Source of the DNA: Salvelinus alpinus | Taxonomy: Eukaryota; Chordata; Actinopteri; Salmoniformes; Salmonidae | Length of the DNA: 64,000 nucleotides | Direction: 5' to 3' | Assembly: GCF_045679555.1 (NCBI RefSeq) | Contig: NC_092115.1 | Coordinates: forward strand, 35,410,728-35,474,727 | Part shown: positions 35,125-46,530 of the stretch, piece by piece | Numbering within the stretch: position 1 is the stretch's first letter | How the letters are laid out: every line of letters starts with the position of its first letter | Program-made: the position numbers and the translations under genes | Notes under the pieces: model-generated | Seen by the model: only the letters and a program-made list of their open reading frames with translations | Databases searched by the model: none | What the model was told of the DNA's origin: nothing

Positions 35125-35480
35125 CCAAATATTTTTTATAACTAACCCAAGACAGACCACAGCCTGTCATTTCCAATGGGAGCAAATTAATCATAGTGGG
35201 CAGAACAAGAAAAGAGGTGGACCGAGCCAAGCACCAGCTATCTAGAGCCTGATGGGGCATTCTAGCCTGAATTTCCGTTAGGGAATGCCTCTACTCCGTG
35301 ACGTGCATATGTGCAACGACTCAATACGCCTTATGCTTTCCTTCTTAACAAAACAATTTTTAAAAACTTTGGCAAAGGGTAAAGTCTACAAAATGTTGTT
35401 CACTCTGTTCGCAACAGATTCTAGTTTTGGAAACAGAAAACTGTATTGAGATCAAATGTTTAAATCGATGAGAAAATTTG
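35125..35480. repeat. Left arm of a large inverted repeat
   Basis: Matches the complement of 36190-36555: TTCCAATGGGAGCAAATTAA and GGAAACAGAAAACTGTATTG occur here and inverted in the right arm. The arms are imperfect. Confidence 0.75.
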
Positions 35481-35665
35481 CAGAACGTTAACCTAACACC
35501 ATGTAGGTTAGATAGGCTACCCTGCGCCCAGGTAACTTGCTAGCAACTGGTTTGTTACTGTATAAAGTAGCTTAATTGATAATTCCAGAAGTTAGATGTG
35601 TTGATTGTATCCCCTGAACTATTATCTTCAGCACCTAAACGTCACCTATGTTAGCTAGCTAACAG

Positions 35666-35997
35666 TTTTTTTTTATTTTTTTTTTACAAAAAATCAATCC
35701 AGAAAGTACATGAGGGAACACAAGTATATATAGATGATATACAATGGACAATCGAGCTAGGGGGTACAATATCACATTACAATTACACAAGGACCTTAAG
35801 GGACATACATACACTTACAATTCTAACAGTTGTTTTGTTAGTAGAGTATTTAACTGTCTTAAAATACAGTTCAATTTCTTTTTGTAGGGTAAGAAAATTA
35901 GTTTTTTTGTTTGTAAATTTACATTTGTGTATATGAAATTTGGCCAAAAGAATGAAATTAATTACATAAAAATGTTTCAGCTTATTTCTATCGTATG
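35666..35997 (-). mobile_element. 5'-truncated LINE with 14-bp target duplication
   Basis: Begins on the plus strand with a T-rich run (the complement of a poly-A tail) at 35666 and ends at 35997. The 14-mers TAGCTAGCTAACAG (35652-35665) and TAGCTAACTAACAG (35998-36011) match at 13 of 14, a typical target-primed reverse transcription duplication. About 332 bp with no coding motif; family not recognised. Confidence 0.82.
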
Positions 35998-36189
35998 TAG
36001 CTAACTAACAGGTTAAGAAGCTAGGTGATTCACACATATGACCGAAGATACAACAATGAGACAGAGATTTCACTGGATGTATAAATGTGAAGCATCCGGT
36101 TGGTGTTTCCACTCACTACCAAATATGATGGTGAGAGGAAACCCAATGACCGGCAGTGGGAGAAGACGGAGCGAGATGGATTTCAGCCG

Positions 36190-36555
36190 AAATTCTGCTA
36201 AATTTATTATCAATGAAACATTTGTTCTCAATACAGTTTTCTGTTTCCAAAACTAAAATATGTTACGAACAGAGTGGACTAAGTTTTGTAGACTTTACCC
36301 TTTGCCAAAGTTTCAAAACATTTCTTTGTTTAGGAGTGCAAGGGCGAACTGAGTTTTAAGGCACACACACAATTCACAAAGTAGCAGAAATATTTCCCTA
36401 ACAGAAATATGCAAATACATGCTAGAACACGCCAATAGGCACTCGCTAGTTTGTGCTTGACTCTGCTCACCTCCTTGCTTATTCTGACCATTATGATTAA
36501 TTTGCTCCCATTGGAAACAACAGGCTGTCGTCTATTTTGGGTTAGTTATACAAAT
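36190..36555. repeat. Right arm of a large inverted repeat
   Basis: Inverted partner of 35125-35480, with TTAATTTGCTCCCATTGGAA and CAATACAGTTTTCTGTTTCC. The interval between arms contains the LINE at 35666-35997. Confidence 0.75.
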
Positions 36556-36559
36556 ATTT

Positions 36560-38028
36560 GATATGACTGTGGTACTTTTACTAGATAGCTGCAGTGCAAC
36601 ATAAGAAAAAACAACTTTTCTAAACACATCAATCCATGCTTATATGGCCAGTAACAATAGATCCAAATGTGTATTTGTCAAATATGAATAGACAGAATAG
36701 ATGGACATAACCTTGGCCTTAACATTCTTTGAGCTAGTCCTTGGGGAGACAGTTGACAAAGCTGTTACTTGACTCAATACTGTTAAAGCTGCATTATTGT
36801 GTATAGAGCTTTTCCTTGTTAATGTCAACTGGAAAATCAGAAGCATAAAGCAGATAAGTGTTAGTTAATTGTCATGTCCATCCACAATTAACCATCAATT
36901 CTTTTATTAAGGATATACCCCTTATTGTACATTTAGACATTTTCCTACAGGCAAGAGTTATTGTCCTTAGATGAATCACTGGTGTTCAAGAAACAGATTA
37001 AAATTTCCACAAAAAGTGTTCAACTAGTTTTCCTTGATAATGGTTTCCAACATATGATTGGCAGAACTTCACTAAAGAGCAAGAACATTTCTGTATTGTA
37101 ATTGTATAAGTCTGCCCTGCTCTTTCTCATCGGTACAGAAATATTAGCAGTATTGTTGGGAACGAAGTGATATTCCACCGTGGCTTCTCTCAGCTATGGA
37201 GACAGGTCATCAGCCAGAACCGCCTGTGGAATAAATTAGCACAAATTATGCAAAAAGGTTAACATGAATGAAAACCTAACACAAATTATTAATGTACAAC
37301 TAATGATAAGTGCACTCGTTACAATTTTTTAAAATGTGTATTATTGTTCACGATAACTGTACGCTCCAGGATAATGCATGTTGTCACAACAACCATTAAT
37401 TCACTCAATTTACCCAAGTATGGTCTTATTGTAGTTCAATTAGGTGTTATACTGTAGTGTTGGCAATTGCCAAAATATACAAACAGAAAATTGACTTGCA
37501 ACAAACAAAATGTAATTTACAAGAACTCACGGGTGGGGGGATGAAACTACAATAAGAATATAATTCCATTTAAACTCTACTGTAAACACTACCATGCCGT
37601 AGAGTAGCACTTAAATCGGAATGTTGCTGTATGCTTCAGTTACAGGGCTAGACATAGAGGTGGTTGAGAGAGCACACAAGGGCTACGTTCCACTTCTCTA
37701 CTCTTCTCCTGAAGTCTGCACTTGCACACACCTCGTCATGGATTTAAAAGCATAGGATAGGTGTGTAAGCATTAGCAGGATGGAGTTTCCAGCATGACTA
37801 AATCCTTGCAAGAAAAGTGTGCAAGTGCAGGGTGGAGAATGGGGATGCAACGGACAGTCACATGACTTTTAGGTTAAACCCATATTGGTACTGCCTACGT
37901 GCAGAATCAGTGCAAAGTAATGACTTGCATCCATAATGTAGATATTCTCTACCTCTATGCTTCCAACCTCCTATCCAAGTAGTAGTAGACTTACTTAATA
38001 TAGGATACCTACTTGTGTCAGGCTCCCG
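36560..38028. other. Non-coding DNA
   Basis: AT-rich, no recognised repeat or gene. Confidence 0.45.
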
Positions 38029-38066
38029 AGTGGCGCAGCGGTCTAAGGCACTGCATCTCAGTGCTA
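38029..38066 (+). mobile_element. tRNA-Leu-like SINE head, truncated
   Basis: GAGTGGCGCAGCGGTCTAAG is the A-box region of a tRNA-Leu-like SINE (SlmI-type in salmonids, from memory). The sequence stops at about 38066, where the minus-strand LINE tail begins, and the rest of the SINE is not seen. Confidence 0.75.
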
Positions 38067-38489
38067 AATCAAATAAAATGTTATTGGTCACATACACATG
38101 GTTAGCATTTTATTGGTCACATACACGTCATTGCGAGTGTAGCGAAATGCTTTGCTTCTAGTTCCCGACAGTGCAGTAATATCTAACAATTCCACAACAA
38201 CTACCTAATACACACAAATCTAAGGAATAAGAACAGAAACGTATAAATAAACTCAGCAAAAAAAGAAACATAACTTTTTCAGGATCCTGTCTTTCAAAGA
38301 TAATTCGTAAAAATCCAAATAACTTCACAGATCTTCATTGTAAAGGGTTTAAACACGGTTTCCCTTGCTTGTTCAATCAACCATAAACAATTAATGAACA
38401 TGCACCTGTGGAACGGTCGTTAAGACTAACAGCTTACAGACAGTAGGCAATTAAGGTCACAGTTATGAAAACTTAAGACACTAAAGAGG

Positions 38490-40193
38490 CCTTTCTACTG
38501 ACTCTGAAAAACCCCAAAAGAAAGACGCCCAGGGTCCCTGCTCATCTGCGTGAACGTGCCTTAGGCATGCTGCAAGGAGACATGAGGACTGCAGATCTGG
38601 CCAGGGCAATAAATTGCAATGTTCGTACTGTGAGACACCTAACACGGAACCCAAACCTGCTTCGTTATCGTGCATACATTTATTTTGTCCCCCCCACACC
38701 AAACGCGATCACGACACGCAAGTTAAAATATCAAAACAAACTCTGAACCAATTACATTAATTTGGGGACAGGTCAAAAAGCATTAAACCTTTATGGGAAT
38801 TTAGCTAGCTAGCTTGCACTTGGTAGCTAATTTGTCCTATTTAGCTAGCTTGCTCTTGCTAGCTAACTTGTCCTGGGATATAAACATTGAGTTGTTATTT
38901 TACCTGAAATGCACAAGGTCCTCTACTCCGACAATTAATCCACACATAAAACGGTCAACCAAATCGTTTCTAGTCATCTCTCTTCCTTCCAGGCTTTTTC
39001 TTCTCTTGACTTTATATTGCAATTGGAAACTTTCAGAAATTAGGTGCATTACCGCCACCGACTTCGTTCGTCTTTCTGTCACCCACGTGGGTATAACCAG
39101 TGAGGAGATGGCACGTGGGTACCTGCTTCTATAAACCAATGAGGAGATGGGAGAGGCAGGACTTGCAGCGCGATCTGCGTCAGAAACAGAACTGACTTCT
39201 ATTTTAGCCCGTGGCAACGCAGACGCTCGTTGGAGCGCGTGAGCAGTATGGGTGCAATAATTGAATAATATAGATTTCTACATTTATTTTGCAACGCTCG
39301 CACACACGATGCGAGCGTAGTCAGCCTGTAAGACAGAGCTACAGGGAGACAGGACGGACAGCTGATCGTCCTCATAGTGGCAGACCACGTGTAACACCTG
39401 CACAGGATTGGTACATCTGAACATCACACCTGCGGGACAGGTACAGGATGGCAACAACTGCCCAAGTTACACCAGGAACGCACAATCCATCCATCAGTGC
39501 TCAGACTGTTCGCAATAGGCTGAGAAAGGCTGGACTGAGGGCTTGTAGGCCTGTTGTAAGGCAGGTCCTCACCAGACATCACCGGCAACAACGTTGCCTA
39601 TGGGCACAAACCCACCGTTGCTGGACCAGACAGGACTGGCAAAAAGTGCTCTTCACTGATGAGTCGCGGTTTTGTCTCACCAGGGGTAAATGTCGGATTC
39701 ACGTTTATTGTTGAAGGAATGAGCGTTACACCGAGGCCTGTACTCTGGAGCGGGATCGATTGGTCAGTCATGGTCTGGGGCGGTGTGTCACAGCATCATC
39801 GGACTGAGCTTGTTGTCATTGCAGGCAATCTCAACGCTGTGCGTTACAAGGAAGACATCCTCCTCCCTCATGTGCTACCCTTCCTGCAGGCTCATCCTGA
39901 CATGACCCACCAGCCATACTGCTCGTTCTGTGCGTGATTTCCTGCAAGACAGGAATGTCAGTGTTCTGCCATGGCCAGCGAAGAGCCCGGGTCTCATTGA
40001 GCACGTCTGGGACCTGTTGGATCGGAGGGTGAGGGCTAGGGCCATTCCCCCCAGAAATGTCCAGGAACTTGCAGGTGCCTTGGTGGAAGAGTGGGGTAAC
40101 ATCTCACAGCAAGAACTGGCAAATCTGGTGCAGTCCATGAGGAAGAGATGCACTGCAATACTTAATGCAGCTGGTGGCCACACCAGATACTGA
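38490..40193 (+). pseudogene. Tc1-like transposase pseudogene
   Basis: N-terminal blocks before 38640 include VPAHLRERALGM-type sequence and ADLARAINCNVRTVRHL (helix-turn-helix). After the insertion come LRDRYRMATT-like sequence, SAQTVRNRLRKAGLRACRP, FTDESRFCLT (first Asp kept, near 39655), VMVWGGVSQHHRTELV, and EHVWDLLDRRVRARAIPP (Glu kept, near 39997), ending GGHTRY at 40190. Near 39905 CATGACCCACCAGCCATACT lacks about 20 bases that normally encode the second catalytic Asp, and a shorter deletion precedes the Glu. Inactive. Confidence 0.85.
38643..39328. mobile_element. Insertion of uncertain class with TAA duplication
   Basis: It interrupts the Tc1-like element exactly between CACC-TAA and TAA-GACAG (38640-38642 and 39329-39331). 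A 3-bp TAA duplication is typical of PIF/Harbinger elements. The ends CACGGAACCCAAACC and GTAGTCAGCCTG are not convincing inverted repeats. Contains GCTAGCTA-rich DNA and a 105-residue minus-strand open frame (38900-39217) that I do not recognise. Confidence 0.65.
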
Positions 40194-40559
40194 CTTACTG
40201 AGTTTTGATTTTGACCCCCCCCCCCTTTGTTCAGGGACACGTTCAATATCTGTTAGTCACATGTCTGTGGAACATGTTCAGTTGTTGAATCTTATGTTCA
40301 TACGGATATTTACAAATGTTAAGTTTGCTGAAAATAAATGCAGTTGACAGTGAGAGGATGTTTCTATGGAGTTTATATGGATGAGCAATGACTGCGCAGC
40401 ATAGGCAAGATGCAATAGATGGTATAAAATAGAGTATATACATATGGGATGAGTAATGCAAGATATGTAAACATCATTATTAAAGTGGAATTAATAAAGT
40501 GATTAGTGATCCATTTATTAAAGTGGGCAATGATTTCAAGTCTGTATGTAGGCAGCAGC

Positions 40560-41680
40560 CTCTTGGTGTTTGTGATGGCTATTTAACAGGCTGATGGCCT
40601 TGAGACAGAAGCTGTTTTTCCAGTCTCTTGGTCCCAGCTTTGATGCACCTGTACTGACCTCGCCTTCTGGATGGTAGCGGGGTGAACAGGCAGTGGATCG
40701 ATCGGCTGGTTGTTGTTCTTGAAGATCTTTTTGGTTTCCCTGTGACCTCGGGTGCTGTAGGTGTCCTGAAGGGTTGGTAGTTTGCCCCCGGTGATGCATT
40801 GTGCAGACCGCACCACCCTCTGGAGAGCCCTGTGGTTGTGGGCGGTGCAGTTGCTGTACCAGGCGGTGATACAGCCCGACAGGATGCTCTCAATTGTGCA
40901 TCTGTAAAAGTTTGTGAGGGTTTTAGGTGACAAGCCACATTTCTTCAGCCTCCTGAGGTTGAAGAGGTGCTGTTGCACCTTCTTCACCACACTGTCTGTG
41001 TGGGTGGACCAGTTCAGTTTGTTCATGATGTGTACGCCGAGGAACTTAAAACGTTCCACCTTCTCCACTGCTGTCCCATCGATGTGGATGGGGGGGTGCT
41101 ACCTCTGCTGTTTCCTGAAGTCCACGATAATCTCCTTTGTTTTTTTGACGTTGAGGGAGAGGTTGTTTTCCTGACACAACACGCCGAGTGCCCTCACCTC
41201 CTCCCTATAGGCTGTCTCGTCAGTGTTGGTGATCAAGCCTACTACTGTTGTGTCGTCTGCAAACTTGATGATCGAATTGGAGGCGTGCATGGCCATACAG
41301 TCATGGGTGAACAGGGAGTACAGGAGGGGGCTGAGCACACGCCCTTGTGGGGCGAAGTGGAGGTGTTCTTTCCAACCTTCACCACCTGGGGATGGCCCGT
41401 CAGGAAGTTCAGGACCCAATTGCACAGAGTGGGGTTGACAACCAGGGCCTCAAGCTTAATGATGAGCTTGTAGGGTACTATGGTGTTGAATGCTGAGCAG
41501 TAGTTGATGAACAGCATTCTTACGTAGGTATTCCTCTTCTCCAGATGGGATAGGGCAGTGTGATGGTGAATGCATCGTCTGAGGACCTATTGGGGCGGTA
41601 TGCAAATTGAAGTGGGTCTAGGGTGACAGGTAAGGTGGAGGTGATATGATCCTTAACTAGCCTCTCAAAGCACTCCAACC
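40560..41680 (-). pseudogene. LINE reverse transcriptase remnant
   Basis: Minus-strand, from 41680 downward: [53 protein letters not shown] near 41515, then FADDTTVVGLI near 41260 with the catalytic FADD box intact, CQENNLSLNVKKTKEIIVDF, FKFLGVHIMNKLNWSTHTDS near 41040, LSPKTLTNFYRCTIESILSG, and the C-terminal RRGQYRCIKAGTKRL. Frames shift between 41520 and 41425 and again near 40700. No endonuclease domain is present. Confidence 0.85.
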
Positions 41681-41911
41681 GCAAAGCACTACAGAGGGTA
41701 GTGCGTACGGCCCAGTATATCACCGGGGCCAGGCTTCCTGCCATCCAGGACCTCTATACCAGGAGGTATAAAAATTGTCTCCCGTCACCCTAGTCATAGA
41801 CTGTTCACTTTACTGTACAGCAAGCGGTACCGGAGCGCCAAGTATAGGTCCAAGAGGCTCCTAAATAGCTTCTACCCCCAGGCCATAAGACTCCTGAACA
41901 GATGCAAAACA
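41681..41911 (+). mobile_element. 3' fragment of a second LINE family
   Basis: Plus-strand GCCATCCAGGACCTCTATAC, then AGCGGTACCGGAGCGCCAAG and GGCCATAAGACTCCTGAACA are the C-terminal RT region of another fish LINE. It abuts the minus-strand LINE at 41680. Confidence 0.75.
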
Positions 41912-43500
41912 TAATTGTCTATAGTACAATCACACTCTGATGACAAGCTTTCAGGTAGTAGTGCCATAGCTCTGGAGAGCCCAAAGCCATACAGCACTGG
42001 AGTCATGAGAAGGGCTAGCCTTGATCATGACTCAATTCCAATACATTACACATAAAAGACATTGGACAAAGACGTCTTCTGTAGGGGGGGGATTTTGTTA
42101 AGAGCCGCAACACTCGGTTTGAATACTAACACGCATTGCTTGTGGTACAGTTTTGGAAGCATTAGGACCTTATCTTTCATATTGGCAATACATAAAAAAA
42201 TAAATAACTTAAGGTTAAATGATACACACTTTTCTAGGGTTAGGGTTTCCACGCTGCCATATTTCCATGTTACAGCGCTTGTTTACTGAAAACAGACAGT
42301 AGACAGAGTGCTACCTGTGCTAATTAACTATCTGTGTCTCCAAACACCTGTGTGTAAACAAAGACAGACGTTACAAACACGTTGTCACTTAAAACAACTG
42401 TTAAAACCGGTAAAAGCAGTGTACACCAGAGGAGGCTGGTGGGAGAAACAATAGGAGGATGTGCTCATTGTAACGAAGGGAATTATGTTTGACTCGATTC
42501 CATTCCAGCCATTAGAATAAGCCCTTCCTCCTATAGTTCCTCCTCTAAGTGTGTATTTTGTATTTGTGAAATTATTTTGATGTAATATGAAAGTAGAGGG
42601 ATTTATGTTTATAGAACCGTACCACAATTGAGAATCGATTCATGTTTAGATGGAGTATTTGGCTGTTTTGGCTTCCAGAGCCAATTCGCCCTTTAAACAG
42701 AAAAAGTCATTGGAATAGTAGGAATGAATGGTAGGCTCCTTTAGCCCATTATTATGCTAGAAAAGGGTTAATAGTGCCCTTGTTCTCGAATAGCCACATA
42801 CTGTATCTCTAGAGTAACTTCAGAGTAAGTTCAGTGCATCATATCTTGCTTGCTACCGGTAATATAAATTATATAACCATGCTAACTTAGCTACCTAAAA
42901 AAGACATTTACCTAGGATGTTTTGCGATGTCCTTGTCGTACATTTTACGCTGGCTAGCTAGCTAGTAGCCACTGAGACCTTTTTATCTGAAATGGAAAAG
43001 TTAAATACGTTTAAAAAATAGTGAAAACAAATCAAGGATGACCTGTCATTCCAAAACCAGTTGACCAATAGAGACGCATCTTCTACGCCTCCCTTTAAAC
43101 CCCGCCTATATGGAATGAATGTGCCAACTTTGAAAACGCAAAAAAAAGGCAGCTAAAACAAAGGGCGGGCAGGGTAACGTGCGTTTTTTCGCAATCATTG
43201 AAAATGTTTAAATGAAAACCATTTTTTTCCTCATTCATTTACAATTTATTTGTTCTTGCCTTTCAAAATGATTTCCTTGCTATGTTATTTATTTGACCTC
43301 AACACTTGTGGGTTAATGTTTTGCTTTCAATATCATTTTTGTTTGCAATAAGAATTTTATTCACGAATTCAAAAGGTTTGCTTGATATTAAAAAGGCACA
43401 CAAGTAATTCCATAGAAGAGGGGAGGAAAAAAACCTTTCATACGTATCCCTGAAAGCTTATTGGTCAATTTTTTCTGCTGCCACAATTCACAATACTGCA
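41912..43500. other. Upstream flank of cables1
   Basis: Contains the MITE at 42427-42547 and otherwise AT-rich DNA. A GACCAATAGAGAC stretch near 43064 and an ACCCCGCCTATATGG stretch near 43098 resemble CCAAT and GC/TATA-like promoter motifs but are over 500 bp from the start codon. No coding sequence seen. Confidence 0.5.
42427..42547. mobile_element. Palindromic MITE, internally shortened
   Basis: Ends CAGAGGAGGCTGGTGGGAG and CTATAGTTCCTCCTCTA are inverted, with GTGCTCATTGTAA and its partner inside. Shorter than the relatives at 10518 and 57537. Confidence 0.78.
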
Positions 43501-43652
43501 CACACGTGACCATCCTGTGTTTAGTCAGTGTAACGCTTGCACTTAAAAGACAAGCATTTGTCATTTGCTAACTACATAAGCACTCTTTACACACTTGTAA
43601 TGTAATCTTGACAAAACCGCTGCTCGCAGCTTCGTATAGCTGAAAGCGGACC
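43501..43652 (+). promoter_or_regulatory. cables1: Likely 5' UTR / proximal promoter of cables1
   Basis: The 150 bp before the start codon become richer in CpG near the gene (CCGCTGCTCGCAGCTTCG at 43617-43634). No TATA box was found at a fixed distance, which suits a broad vertebrate promoter. The transcription start cannot be placed from sequence alone. Confidence 0.35.
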
Positions 43653-44215
43653 ATGGCGGCTGCCATGAGCAGCAACACATCCACGCTTCAGATCAAGTAT
43701 TCCAGTGTCGAGCATACGCGGAAACGCATAGACCCTCGGAGGAGACAAGCCGCGCTCTCTTTTCTCAGTAACATTTCTTTGGATGGTCGACCCGTGCAAG
43801 ATGATGCCGACAATCAGATCGAAGAGGATAATTCAATTGAGGCCAGGACTAGACAGAGCCTGGTTTCCACAGCAGAGCGCCCGCTGTACGCGGTTGGCAG
43901 TGGCGCTGCGGTAGCAACCCCCACCGCCGCCCAGGCGCTCGCTATTGCAAACCAGGCTCTGATTGCTAACACCCGAGCCAGTTTTGGGATTGGTTCAGCC
44001 GCTGCAGTTCCAGCATGTACATATCCGGAAGGGGATGCTTTCGGCCCTTCGATTTTCAGTTCGCCCTTCTCTGTAGTACCAGCCGCGACTAGAAGCAGGC
44101 TTCAGACCTACACTCAGGGAGTCGTGCCTGCTGCCCACTCCAGGCAGGCTTCCCAGGTCTGCTGTCTGGAGGGAGGACAGATCGCCAACTCGGGACTGGA
44201 ACTGCAGAGATCAAG
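43653..44215 (+). CDS. cables1: cables1 exon 1 (start codon, N-terminal region)
   Basis: First coding exon of Cdk5 and Abl enzyme substrate 1, an adaptor that links cyclin-dependent kinases (CDK5, CDK2) with tyrosine kinases such as Abl and promotes inhibitory tyrosine phosphorylation. The exon gives 187 residues plus two bases. ATG at 43653 lies in GACCATGG, a good context; a second in-frame ATG follows at 43668. Visible hallmarks are DPRRRQAALSFLSNISLDGR at residues 27-46, the N-terminal signature shared by CABLES1 and CABLES2, and near the end the RLQTYTQGVVP and LELQRS stretches that correspond to mammalian CABLES1. The middle is Ala-rich and presumably disordered. The donor is TCAAG|GTAACT. 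The open frame stops one codon after the exon in the intron. Confidence 0.95.
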
Positions 44216-45458
44216 GTAACTATAGATCTCTGCATCATGTAGCGTTAGTGTTTACATTCATTGAGGTGTAAAGGCGTTTACACTGACTGTTATGTATATC
44301 AATGTTGCCTATGTTGGGTAGACTACTGGCACAGAAGCCCACACAGGCAATGTTTACACTGCACTCTCACAAATTAGGCATCATGTCGTATGCAACAATA
44401 TTGCAACCCAGTAGTGTCAACACTACACTACAGGCTACAGTATTGCAACAGGTAAGTGTTAACTTGATGAAGGTCTTTGTTGAGTGAAGCCAAGAAACGT
44501 GATCCACAGATCAGGGCTGGGCTAGGCTAGGTTAACGTTTATCAACAGAGATAATTTAAACAACAGAATGGGTTCGTTCTGTCACATTTTGTAGTATGGT
44601 TGCTCAAAGGTCATCATAAATCTTAGTCAGTGTACTGCTAAAGACATGTTAAATAAAAAGAAAGCGACAGACGGCAAAGACAAAGTGCCCTCGGATTTGT
44701 GAAACTGTATCTCATCAATGAGCGATTTATACACTTGTGTGCCGAGATTCATTAACACACCAATACACATGCGGTGGCCCATTGATTCAAGGGGAATCAA
44801 TGTTGCATATCAACAGGATGAGGTGGAAACGGTTAACCATTGTGCCATCATTTCGATTAGTCTGCCTTAATAGTATGATGCACGTCCTTAAACAGAATTT
44901 GTAAAACATGTTAGGGATAGCACTGAAACCATGTGAGAGATCAAACAAGTAAAGGCATGTCCAGAAGGAAGAAAGGGGTGACTTTTTCTCCCCCATGCAG
45001 ATTCAGTCCCACCATGACTACTTGACAGGCATGGAGATGAAGGCCTATATAGATCAAGCTGTGGCCTAGTTCCTTTCACAGACCTCATCACTTCAGACAA
45101 ATGTTTCCTATCTTGAGAACTGGTAATCTACTTGTTACCTAACATGGCCAATTAAGTGGGGGCTAACTGACCATATAGCCTATTGGTTTGCACAGTACAG
45201 TATATAAAGCTAATGCTGCCCAGGTAGGCCTATTGTTTATTCTGGATTGTTTATTCTGGAGCTGAGGGTATGTGTATTTTCTCCCCATAATCCGTTTGGA
45301 TGTGTATGTCTTTCTAAAGCGGCCCAGCACCTGCCGCCTTGCCCTCTCCTATGCGATATAAACATCCTGTAACCCAACACGGATGCCTTTTATTCCATGC
45401 CTTTGTTTACTCTGTAGAGTAGACCAGAGCACAGGGAAATATGAGGCTGTCTCTTGCC

Positions 45459-45578
45459 ACTGCAGGAGAGCTGTCAGTAACAGTTCTCTCTCTGTCTGTC
45501 TCTGTCTCTGTCTCTGTGTCTGTCTGTCTCTCTCTTATATTTATATATATATACTGCAGGAGAGCTGTCAGTAACAGT
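45459..45578 (+). repeat. Duplicated 26-mer around a microsatellite
   Basis: The 26-mer starting ACTGCAGGAGAGCTGTCAGT occurs at 45459-45484 and again at 45553-45578, separated by CTCTGTCTGT and TATATA repeats. A local duplication; no function implied. Confidence 0.85.
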
Positions 45579-46483
45579 CTTCTCTTTCTCTCACTGTGTC
45601 AGAAAATGCTGTTAGATACACTACACTCTCAGGCCACTCCACGATGGAGCCACTCCACGTCTTGCAACTGCCAGACTTCACAGGACAACGCATTCATGAA
45701 GCCATTGTGAAGCGTTTAGGTCACCTTTTTGACTTCATCGAAGTGACATTAGTCAGACTGCCCCTGAAATCTGTCATGAGCTAATGCCATACCTTAATAG
45801 TGAAAAGTACATGTAGCGTAAAACATGCCATTTGATAATGAATGTGTTATGAAGTTGTTATATTAACAAAGACCTTACAGATGATTTATGTTTTGTTAAA
45901 AAGAAAAGTTTTTAAAAGCGGAATTCATGTGTTTTTATCAACCCCAACAGTATTTTACACAAAGTTTAATTCATTAGCTTACTGCAATATATTTTTCTTG
46001 AAGGTGTTATCATGACTAAAGTTTGCGTAGGGGGCTTCTCATTGCATTAGTTAGCCATGTAGTGAGCCTGAGTTACAGTACCATGATTTATTAGCTAAAC
46101 CCCCACAGGTTATGGAATGCGGTCAGTCAGAGAAGGAAGCCCATGTAAACTGAATTATAAGCTAACTAGGGCGACCTGCTGATAGACCCTGGCCACATTT
46201 TCCACAGGCATATCATAGATGGGAGTCCCACAGTGGCTGGTTTGTTTTCTCAGGGCAGCAGCTTGGTGGAAACGTGGCCAGGTTCAGAGAACCCTGGCTG
46301 GGAAAGGGAAGGCAGGATGCCCAGGCTTTCAGAGACGCTGCCCAGCCAGGCTCTCCTTTCTCTCGTTTTCTATCCTCCACTTCCTCTCCCAAGGGCACCA
46401 GACTAGACATTCTTTCTCTTTCATCTCTCTGTCTCTCTCTCTCTAGATAATAAACAAAAATGGAAAAATAATAATAACCAAGT

Positions 46484-46530
46484 TACTGGCCCAACGCTCT
46501 TAACCTTTAGGCTACCTGCCACCCAAATGC
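46484..46530 (-). mobile_element. SINE head fragment, minus strand
   Basis: The complement reads GGTAGCCTAAAGGTTAAGAG then GTTGGGCCAGTAAC, the start of the tRNA-derived SINE seen in fuller form at 52654 and 56459. Confidence 0.7.

Larger units (their letters stand above)
32663..35651. other. Non-coding DNA with dispersed repeats
   Basis: Includes a hairpin at 33166-33223, a dispersed repeat at about 34196-34490 also present inverted near 52120-52410, and the left arm of a large inverted repeat (35125-35480). No gene seen. Confidence 0.5.
38249..40376 (+). mobile_element. Tc1/mariner-like element, fifth family, inside the LINE
   Basis: The left end AACTCAGCAAAAAAAGAAAC is adjacent to TA. The right end GAGGATGTTTCTATGGAGTTT is a decayed complement. 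The interior carries transposase fragments and one foreign insertion (38643-39328). Without that insertion it is about 1.44 kb. Confidence 0.85.
38067..41680 (-). mobile_element. LINE (same family as 22953-29605), minus strand, split by a Tc1
   Basis: The 3' end is at left: the complement of AAATCAAATAAAATG, followed by TTATTGGTCACATACAC. The body resumes after the Tc1 at about 40377 and runs to about 41680, where it ends inside the RT domain at ERLVKDHI. Internal sequence is close to the plus-strand LINE, for example KWSTHTDSVVKKVQQHL against its NWSTHTDSV-type motif. Confidence 0.85.

Noticed and set aside
40967..41473. 168-residue plus-strand frame
   Set aside because: Antisense of the minus-strand LINE reverse transcriptase.
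45596..45784. 62-residue plus-strand frame considered as a cables1 exon
   Set aside because: The frame extends upstream through microsatellite sequence, matches nothing in CABLES1, and lacks a good donor in the right phase.
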